NCBI GenBank assembly: GCA_002786065.1
Contig: NHNY01000002.1
Span: 496,001 to 560,000 of the forward strand
Direction: 5' to 3'
Length of the DNA: 64,000 bases
DNA from: Microcyclospora pomicola
Lineage: Eukaryota; Ascomycota; Dothideomycetes; Capnodiales
Shown here in pieces: positions 57,057 to 64,000 of this stretch. Under the pieces are notes generated by a model. The model worked only from the letters and a program-made list of their open reading frames with translations, was not told the DNA's origin and searched no databases. Made by a program: the position numbers and the translations under genes. Position 1 is the stretch's first letter. Each line of letters opens with the position of its first letter.

Positions 57057-58708
57057 TTAGCGGCACAAATCATCCAGAGGTTTCACTTTGAAGAGGCGAG
57101 GAGGCGGCAACACAAACATTGTGTCCGCGGATTGTGGTAGCGGATTGCAACCGTCCGTCCGTTCCGATGACCCGGAGGCTACTCCTGGCCGAGCTGGCAA
57201 ACTTGCTTCGACCACCCTTGACCGGGTTGGCGGCTCTTGTATTGACTGCTGTGCTGCAGGACCTGCCATTGACAGGGGTTGTGGTGCCTCCCCGGCCCAT
57301 CGAGTCGGCAACACACCAGGTGTACGTTGTCCTTCGTTCACATAATTTCCTCCGTGGCCTCCACAGCGACGACCGCCTATGGTGGGCTCCGCAAATGTAT
57401 CGTATCTCTGATCAAGCTCCGCAAAGAACCTGTATATCGCCCGAGTACGAACATGTATGTGACGACATCTGATACCATAACCACAAAATTTCTCACCGAC
57501 CGTTTCAAGAGCGTCAATATATTGTGTTGGCTCCCATGCACGGTCTGGGTTGAGGCAGGGCCAATCATGATCACCGTCTCGACGATTGGCAAGATAAGAT
57601 CTGCAAACGATGAATACTCCATGATCTTCCATGTATTGCTTGAATTGAGGTCGCGAGTACTGAAGTCGCGGGTGGTATGTCAAATATACGTGCTCCAAGT
57701 TCAGAAACGGTATGCCCAGAGAATCGGTTTCCAGATATGACTGAAGCTCTGGCTCGTGGAACTGTGGGATCTCGATCTCGTTGTCCAAGTCCAGTACAGT
57801 CTTTCGGGAAGTCGGCCACTTCATATTGTCATCGAATGCAAACCGATTCAATCCCGCAAGATGATCGATCCGTACGGGTTCAAATCGATTATAACCATTC
57901 ACGTCCTTGCGCTCCCATATCACAGGCGGCAGATGCCACTGCAGCTTACCAGCAGAATGCTCGGGTATACCTGTAACTGCTACATCGGTCCAACTGGTAG
58001 GCTGCATGAGTCTGGGCTGGAGGCCTTTCATGCTTGAACTCGTGCTGTCTTGCGTCTCAGACAACGAGAATGTGACAGGCTGTAACGTAGGATGTGCCAT
58101 GTTGCGTTCATCTCTCGCGCTCTCGGGCAATGTTACCACGTGCCTGGTTGAAGGTAATGTTGGCATGATGTCTGGAACCGTCTGGGTTGGGGGGGACACC
58201 GGTATGGTTGGTGGCGCGACAGACACCACTACAGGTATTGCCGGGGTGACTGGTGTGATTCCCGTAGCAATGTCTGAGGTACCAATCTCGGTGACGATTG
58301 GAGTGCCGATAGATGTTGTCCGCCGCGCCGAAATCTTCTTCTCTCTCTGTCTCATAAGCTAGATGAAAGCATTAGCGAAGTCTAGTCATTCGGACCACAG
58401 AACTGTATCGTTAGGGGTGGGTCATGCTGGATAGAGAAGGGCTGCCAGCTTCGATTCATTTCGTTGCTTACCTTTAGTCGATCCTCTTCGGATGTGTTTT
58501 TCCACTCTGAGAGAAGCGTCTTGCCGACTTCCACGTATATGTCCCAAGCGTTGCGTAACGTGATGTTTGTGCCTTGGGCTTTTTTCAGCTTCATGATCTC
58601 TTCCATTGCCTGGAAGCACATGTTGGCCCGATCAGTGGCCAGATCTTCATGGTCTGCGAGATGACGCAGAAGCTCATCTCTGTGCCGAGGGAGAAATACA
58701 CTTGCCAT
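57057..58708 (-). CDS. Uncharacterised protein with CCCH-like Cys/His pattern
   Basis: Two exons, 58472-58708 and 57057-58358, around a 113-bp intron (AAG|GTAAGC...ATCTAG with a GCTAATG branch site) encode 512 aa. Exon 1 is helical (MASVFLPRHRDELLRHLADH...). Residues ~85-210 are Pro/Thr/Ser-rich. A structured part (about 220-390) contains LPPVIWERKD, GLNRFAFDD, FHEPELQSYLE, VYLTYHPRLQYS, KQYMEDHG and then Cys residues ending FCGYGIRCRHIH. That last piece has the C-x5-C-x3-H spacing of a CCCH zinc finger, with the preceding Cys (WPC) unusually far away. No family is recognised. A decayed paralogue lies at 50587-51986, and conservation of the structured blocks argues for past selection. The start at 58708 was chosen over 58777 to match the pseudogene's start. 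Confidence 0.65.
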
Positions 58709-58854
58709 GATATTGAAGCAATGTGGCGTGAGTATGTGTAGCTCATGTCTGGTGTAGCAGCTGAAATTTGTTGACATAGACCCAATCAGTGAAAAGCTTG
58801 GCGTGCGTGCGTGCGCGTGTTGATATAATCTCGACGTTTGCATTCATCACATAC
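58709..58854. promoter_or_regulatory. Compact divergent promoter of the accessory gene pair
   Basis: Only 146 bp separate the starts of the divergent 512-aa and 398-aa genes, implying shared control. A GCGTGCGTGCGTGCGCGTG run at about 58801-58819 (alternating purine-pyrimidine, Z-DNA-prone) is its most distinctive feature. Confidence 0.5.
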
Positions 58855-60157
58855 ATGTCCCGCACAACAACCGCCACCACCTTGACTTCCGACGTCGACA
58901 GCATCATGGCGAACGCCCAGACGAGCATTCCCAGGGTCGCCACCATCGAGGAGATCCTGAGCAGTGGTAAGGGCGAGATCTGCAACGAGTGCCAATCCAA
59001 GAGATGGCTAGACGTAAGCATGTGCTGCATCAAAACGAACATGGGAGGCTGACTGTCTCATACCAGTGCGACTATGCTAGCCGTAGGGACACACAACGCA
59101 GCAGTGGGGGCCAGTGTCCACCATGCAGCAACTGCCGTTTCTACGGCGGAAACAAATGTGAATGCCGCTCCAGTTGGAGATCGTTCGCTGGTGCCCTGTA
59201 CACGGCAACCGTCAAACAAGGGAAGCCGGTCCTCCAGCCTATGGCGAGGATCGAAGAGAACGCCATGGACTCCGCCATGGTCGCAGACAATTGGGTAGGG
59301 CAGAGACCCGAGGGTCCACCGCCACAATTCACTCAAGAGCTCGTAATGGAGCCACATAAGCATCTGCTTGCTTCTGCGTCGAACCCGACAAATACCCAGT
59401 CATACTCCCCTTCGGTCCCTACACATTCCCCACCACAAAGCTCTCCAGGCCGGACATATGACCAGGACCGTCGGCAGATGACTCCGCACATTGGACAGAC
59501 CCAGCATGAGACCAGACCTGAGAGTGCACGTGGAAGAGCAGGTTTTGGTCGAGGTATGCAAAATTCCAGTAGAAAAAGCGTTGCAGATGCCAACACTTCA
59601 ACTTTGCAAGATCCGCAGACGCTTGATTTTGATCTGTTGAAGAAGCCTCGCCAATATCATCCGACACCGCTAGGTGGGTACAACATCAGACATCATCATT
59701 CCGGGCGTGCTGAAAGTTATCTTCAGATGATGTTACTTCACCCGACTTACCTCAGGTGCCGGGAGAATCTGATCTACTTCCAGAGTCTGGGCCACTGGCA
59801 TCAGGGATGCATTCACCAGTCAGCTCTACACAGCAGTCGGCCAGACCCTCACACGGTACTAGCGCACAAGATCAGCTCTTTTCGGAAGAAGAGTTATGGA
59901 GAGACGAAGCATTATTGAAAGAACTTATGAAAATGTACAACGAAGTCACTGAAAGCGACGAAATCAATATGCTGCAGGATACCTTGTCGCGAGCGGGGTT
60001 AGATCCAAGTAGAGTGGAGGATGTAGTCGCTGGACCAACCCGCAGGCGGGCAGAAAGTGCCGGCAGTACCGGAGTGACCATGCAGAATGCAGCGGCTCTG
60101 AAGGCCGAGATCGCTGCCAGGGAGTTAGGAATCATGGCTGAGGACGATCTTTGCTGA
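58855..60157 (+). CDS. Uncharacterised protein with Zn2Cys6-like cysteine cluster
   Basis: Three exons (58855-59013, 59067-59673, 59727-60157) with two 53-bp introns encode 398 aa. The donor/acceptor choice at 59673/59727 is the one that keeps phase (…TPL-DDVTSPDL…). Near the N terminus is a cysteine cluster: CNEC, then C at the exon 1/2 junction, then CPPCSNC and CEC (residues ~45-87). The spacing C-x2-C-x7-C-x18-C-x2-C-x7-C resembles a fungal Zn(II)2Cys6 binuclear cluster with a lengthened central loop. The middle is Pro/Ser/Gln-rich and probably disordered. The C terminus is helical and acidic (EEELWRDEALLKELMKMYNE). A DNA-binding regulator is possible but unproven. It is divergent from the 512-aa gene. 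Confidence 0.6.
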
Positions 60158-60275
60158 TGAACGGACATACCTTGCTCATTTTTGCACCATTCCTTGCTCC
60201 AGCATTTCAACATCACCTTGTGGCTGACAGGTCAACCACCGAGTCCTCCTCAAACCGTTTATGTCTCTTATCTCT

Positions 60276-60500
60276 ATGCAGGCAGGCAGACTCACAACTT
60301 GAATCTTCCTTCCTTCCTCCTTCTCTATCTTCACTTCAATTCTGCGCAGGCAGGCAGGCTCACAACTTGAGTCTTCCTTCCTTCATTCTTCTCTATCTTC
60401 ACTTCGTTCCTGCGCAGGCAGACAGGGTCACAACTTGAGTCTTCCTTCCTCTATCCTTCTCTGTCTTAATCTGAACTCTGCGCAGGCTGGCAGGTCTACG
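60276..60500. repeat. 68-bp tandem repeat, about 3.2 copies
   Basis: TCACAACTTGA recurs at 60292, 60360 and 60428 (period 68). Each unit has GCAGGCAGGCAG-like sequence before it and CTTCCTTCC and TTCTCTATCTTCACTTC after it. A decayed fourth unit starts near 60482. The array begins ~120 bp after the stop of the 398-aa gene, so it may lie in its 3' UTR. Confidence 0.9.
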
Positions 60501-62092
60501 ACCTGATCCCTCCTTCGCTACCAGACTTTCATCCAGGCAGTTGCTTCTTTGCTCTTTGAGCCTACACGTGTAGATAGACCCAACACCAGCCTTTGCTTCG
60601 TTTCCTTGTACAGACAGACATGACCATCGTACGGTTCTTGATTACCTTTGCTTGAGCTAGGTGGGGTTAGATAGGTCCATCGTGTCTCAACATCCCGTCG
60701 GTGGACACCCTCGTGTGTCTCACCGTTCCGTCGGTGCAGACCCTCGTACGTCTAGCAGCGTACTGGCCAGGTAGTCAGATAGGGTCTGGGATGATCACAT
60801 ACCGTTACAGTAACTCAGATTCATTATCGTCCAAGCTCGCGAAAACCATAGTTCACTTGAGACCGTGAAGAGATGGCTAGTCTAATCGCATCTTCGAAAG
60901 TCAGCATCTCCATCCATCTTACAATCACTTCTCAAGCCAGCCCGAATCGTCGGCTGTTCGAGTTCAGTCGTCTCAAGTCATCCCGCTACATCATCCTCGT
61001 CCTCCGACTCGAGATCGGTATTCGTAGATCTCATCAGTACCTTGGCTGATCAGCAACTTAACAACGCAGGTCCAAAGTCGGAACCGTGATCCAGGCAATG
61101 CCCATGGTTCGTCGGACGCTCACGTGTGAATGGCGAAGGTCTGCCGAGCCAGTGTAATATGCCGCGCAAGGTGGTGAGCGTGGTATCTAAGCAGCGCATT
61201 GCATCGCATGTTGTTTCGAGGTATGGGTACCATCACGCTACTAGTTGAGGTCGATGCAACAGCGAGCGGGCCTTCACATTGAGCTGCAAGAGCTTTCAGA
61301 TCACATCATAACATGACGAGAGCGACATGTCCACATGTGCTTCGATCATCCACGATGCGGACATGAGACCACCTCGTGACGCGAGGTTTCCGTCTGCAGT
61401 GCCACAGGATAGCAATTGCTTTCGAAGAAAGCTAATATCAGTAGAGCAAGAAGACCAAACAACGAACAGTCATGTCCGCAGCTGGAGGAGATTCGGGCTC
61501 AAGACGATACAACGTACCGCGCGACTGCTGCTGTGTATATAGATGTCATGGAATTCTCACACACATACCCCGGGGCATTTAGTCGAAGGGTTACAACCTC
61601 AATTCGAGCTGTCGGTGTTGTGTCACTCACTGGTCCGTGCATAGCATGCGCATTCGGCGAAAGCCTGTGCCCACCAAGTTCCGTCCGCCGAACAGCCACC
61701 GTCTTGTAGCGCTCGTGCTTGTTAAGGTAGTGATGCGACGAACCGTCCGTCATGACACATGACACCCTCTTTCAGCTTGTAGCCTTCGACTTTGTTCCCC
61801 CTTTCTTTTTTCTAACGTACAGCCATATGAGAAACATCCGCAGAGTGCTGTGATGAGGTGGAGAGCATTGCACTATACTTCCCAGCGTATACAGCCTAGA
61901 GTGGCACTCGATGACAAGATTAAACCTGCGCAATGCGTGAGCGGCTTGTTATGGGGCGGACTTGGCCCCTAAGTATCACTGAGTCCGTCGCTGGTGTGGA
62001 CTTCGTGTCTTACCCTTCAATCTGAGATGCTACGTATTGTCGCGAGTGTAAGGAGAGTCGCGAAACTCGTGGGTTTCCTTATTGATGTGTCA
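60501..62092. other. No gene seen; minor ~32-bp repeat
   Basis: At 60680-60750 a unit containing CGTCGGTG and ACCCTCGT is repeated about two and a half times with a period near 32 bp. Short frames at 61327-61709 have no recognised similarity. No RNA gene was identified. Confidence 0.4.
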
Positions 62093-62220
62093 CTGTAAAA
62101 TCCACACAATGGGATCGAGGACGAAAGACTTTGATCATTACCGACAACGAAATGAACGAGAACAACAAGGATATCCAAGTTTGAGTTGACAATGAGGTGC
62201 AAATAAGGTACAAAGTATGT
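62093..62220. repeat. Dispersed repeat C, copy 2 (128 bp)
   Basis: Gap-free match of 128 bp to 52430-52557, in the same orientation, ending at the same GTACAAAGTATGT boundary. Here it is not followed by the 54-bp repeat. Confidence 0.88.
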
Positions 62221-62741
62221 ACGGATCGCCAGTTCACGCTAACGGAAGCGGCACCAGCACATTATGGATTCGGCACTGCCTCGCACACGAATACCTAAGT
62301 GTCTCGTCCCATAAACACATGTACAGAAAACCGGTAAGTAGAATGTAGATGTAAAGTACCTAAGACAAATCTATATAGACTACATATGTAATGTGACCTA
62401 GGTCCTGTTGCAGTCGATAAGAAAGTGTGAATGGATATCTGTGTATGCGCTATGTCTGTTGAGACCACATTGCCACGCTCCGACCACGGGCGTTTGCGCT
62501 GTGCGATCCCTCGCCGCATGTGGATGTCCATACACTAGGAACAGATAAAGTGTTGAACTGCTATCGGCGAAGCCTTAGGTCACCTTTTTGACAGTAGCTG
62601 CTTGAGTCTTTGGCGTCTGAGACAGTATCGTGAATACCGATGATGACAAGATAGGTATGTAGATGTGCTTAGGACCCGGCTTTCTCATACTGATGAGATA
62701 TTGGGCAGACAATATATAGAACTCCAAAACTTTTTTCTTAA
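62221..62741. other. No gene seen; ACCTAGGT-type palindromes
   Basis: About 520 bp containing TACCTAAG motifs at ~62286 and ~62356 and a perfect palindrome GACCTAGGTC at 62395-62404. No coding-like frame was found. Confidence 0.4.
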
Positions 62742-62827
62742 GGGCGTATGGTCTAGGGGTATGATATCTTCTTCGCATGCTTGAATGTGATTGGAGAGGG
62801 TCCCGCGTTCGAATCGCGGTTCGTCCA
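62742..62827 (+). tRNA. tRNA-Ala (anticodon CGC) with 14-nt intron
   Basis: Acceptor stem GGGCGTA pairs with TTCGTCC, with the G3-U70 wobble that is the alanine identity element and one T-T mismatch at position 6-67; discriminator A. The anticodon stem TCTTC/GGAGA (one G-U pair) encloses TTCGCA, with anticodon CGC at 62774-62776. A 14-nt intron at 62778-62791 sits at the canonical position, one base 3' of the anticodon. The T arm CCGCG-TTCGAAT-CGCGG is perfect. A TTTTT terminator follows at 62832-62836. Mature length is 72 nt. Confidence 0.92.
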
Positions 62828-62885
62828 CGACTTTTTGCCAAAAACATCATTTCTGGCCTTGATTACTAGGAGAGCGGTCGGCTCT

Positions 62886-62973
62886 GGTTAATAATTTTGG
62901 CCACAACCATAGGTTAGGCGGTCAATGCTGGTCATTACTCTTGACCAAAACTGCTAGTCAGGCGATCGATGCT
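62886..62973. repeat. Diverged 44-bp tandem duplication downstream of tRNA-Ala
   Basis: Two adjacent units, 62886-62929 and 62930-62973, share TAGGTTAGGCGGTCAATGCT versus TAGTCAGGCGATCGATGCT ends and similar starts. Identity is about 70% by eye. Confidence 0.6.
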
Positions 62974-62996
62974 GTTTTTTGCGCAATCGAAGAAAT

Positions 62997-63020
62997 AGAT
63001 ATATATATATATATATATAC
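62997..63020. repeat. (AT)n microsatellite
   Basis: An uninterrupted alternating AT run of about 11-12 units. Confidence 0.9.
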
Positions 63021-63095
63021 ATATTGGCAGGACTGCTTAGAAGGTCGTCTTATGCTTCTTCTGCTCGGAGGGTCCGACGCGCACGGAGTCGAGTG

Positions 63096-63145
63096 CTTGC
63101 GTCGATAGTCTAGTGGCTCTGCCTCCTAACCCAAAACGACAGTGC
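63096..63145 (+). pseudogene. Possible degraded tRNA-Arg(CCU) 5' half
   Basis: TAGTCTAGTGG at 63106-63116 fits the Pol III A-box consensus. CCTCCTAA about 7 nt further on resembles the anticodon loop of tRNA-Arg(CCU). No matching B box, T arm or acceptor 3' strand follows, so it cannot be a working tRNA. It may be coincidence. Confidence 0.25.
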
Positions 63146-63250
63146 TTTTCGTTAACAAAAAGTGCTGTGAATACTCGATCGGCTCAATACTAGCTATGTC
63201 TTGTCCTTGGAAGCGCCTGTGAAGGAATATCGTTTCCTAGCAGAGCGTCT

Positions 63251-63823
63251 ATGAGCATACAAGGAATCGTCCTCCGCACCAGCAACACAGCCGTAACCGT
63301 CAAGCCCAGCGACAACTGTGTCATCCGCCGTCGGTCCATTTCTCATCATGGTCCCTTCCTAAACTTTCACTCCCCACAGCTACCACCTGTCCACGAGCAA
63401 CACTTTCGTGGCGCTCAGAGCGGAGTGAGAAAGCCAGCGTCAATGGAGGGGACGGAGAGGCAACAAACAACGCATACCAAACTGCCGACTCTCGATGCCC
63501 AGGAGCTCCAGCATTTACAACGGAGTCTCATGAACAAATTCAGCAGTACCAGTTTTATCATAATAGGAATTCATGGCTACCATCTTTGCGACAGAGGTAA
63601 CAGGAAATCAGGTGGTGTTTCCGGACTGGTAGTACTCACTAAGTCAAACGTACTATACAACGAGGTGCTAACTCACTGGTATCCGGCGACGATGGTGCCG
63701 TGTTGTAGCAAGGTGAGAGTTCCTTACATTCTATGGCTTGTCTGGCGTTTACCACCGGATGGAAGACACGACAGGAATGGTTGCTATGGTTGGGCAAAGC
63801 CAAGTCATGATGGAGAACGGTAA
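63251..63823 (+). CDS. Hypothetical protein, unrecognised
   Basis: A 190-residue frame from the ATG at 63251 to TGA at 63821-63823. It has no signal peptide or recognised domain. Residues ~75-95 (LDAQELQHLQRSLMNKFSS) look like an amphipathic helix, and the C-terminal third (LVWRLPPDGRHDRNG) looks non-coding-like. Introns may be hidden, for example a donor-like GTAACA near 63597, so the true product could differ or not exist. It is the longest frame in the last 3.8 kb. Confidence 0.25.
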   Translation: MSIQGIVLRTSNTAVTVKPSDNCVIRRRSISHHGPFLNFHSPQLPPVHEQHFRGAQSGVRKPASMEGTERQQTTHTKLPTLDAQELQHLQRSLMNKFSSTSFIIIGIHGYHLCDRGNRKSGGVSGLVVLTKSNVLYNEVLTHWYPATMVPCCSKVRVPYILWLVWRLPPDGRHDRNGCYGWAKPSHDGER

Positions 63824-64000
63824 GTCCCCAGAGCCACTTAGGACCGGTCTACAGAGAGAGAGCGTTATGACTGGACGCGTACACTGCAGCGGTTGGTGCT
63901 ACAGAGAGAGAGCTGCTGCAGAGCACCCTTCGGAAACCTCACGACAAGGGAGGGATAATAGTCCCAGAGCGGCCCGCGCAATCGAAATGGGCTTTGACGA
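63824..64000. other. Right window edge, no gene seen
   Basis: A CTACAGAGAGAGAG motif occurs twice, near 63849 and 63899. Nothing else was found. Confidence 0.4.

Noticed and set aside
48476-64000. Autonomous transposon
   Set aside because: No reverse transcriptase, integrase or transposase motifs were found in any frame; only non-coding repeats and gene fragments are visible.
63000-64000. Telomere or subtelomere end
   Set aside because: No TTAGGG arrays or telomere-linked helicase sequence; the region is only called subtelomere-like by its repeats.

Overview
The window looks like nuclear DNA from a filamentous ascomycete, most likely a Dothideomycete of the Mycosphaerella/Capnodiales type (inference). 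Protein genes carry short GT-AG introns of about 50-80 bp with CTAAT/CTGAC-like branch sites. The fatty acid synthase is the fungal two-subunit form. The gene set includes fungus-typical families: a CFEM protein, AIM21, Brr6/Brl1, Sam50 and an ATR/Mec1 kinase. Genes lie on both strands with no operons. Exon joins were derived by hand from splice signals, reading phase and family continuity.

Positions 1-48475 are gene-dense, conserved core sequence. In order: the 3' end of an ARM-repeat protein; ARP6; a cyclin-D1-binding-protein-like gene; a CFEM GPI-anchored protein; FAS1 and FAS2 head to head across a 1.9 kb promoter region; a Brr6/Brl1 nuclear-envelope protein; an AIM21-like actin-patch protein; a universal-stress-domain protein; tRNA-Thr(AGU); RRP3 and SSF1, two ribosome-biogenesis genes sharing a 196 bp promoter; a PGAP4-like GPI glycosyltransferase; the ATR/Mec1/UvsB checkpoint kinase; SAM50; and an MFS transporter.

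Positions 48476-64000 are different: gene-poor, repeat-rich and full of decayed coding sequence, as in accessory or subtelomere-like compartments. The region holds a 54-bp repeat family, a 70-bp four-copy minisatellite, a 68-bp array and an 89-bp duplication. It also has two dispersed repeat pairs, a truncated DEAH-box helicase fragment with a damaged Walker A motif, and a pseudogene with three in-frame stops whose uninterrupted paralogue lies 6.5 kb away. That paralogue (512 aa, CCCH-like Cys/His pattern) is divergently paired, 146 bp apart, with a 398-aa protein carrying a Zn2Cys6-like cysteine cluster. Repeat order suggests the block [54-bp repeat - insert - repeat B - CCCH-like gene] was duplicated in tandem, with one copy decaying. 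A tRNA-Ala(CGC) with a 14-nt intron lies near the right edge.

The most novel part is the divergent, unrecognised gene pair at 57057-60157 and its duplicated, decayed relatives. No transposase, reverse transcriptase, CRISPR array or secondary-metabolite core enzyme was found.
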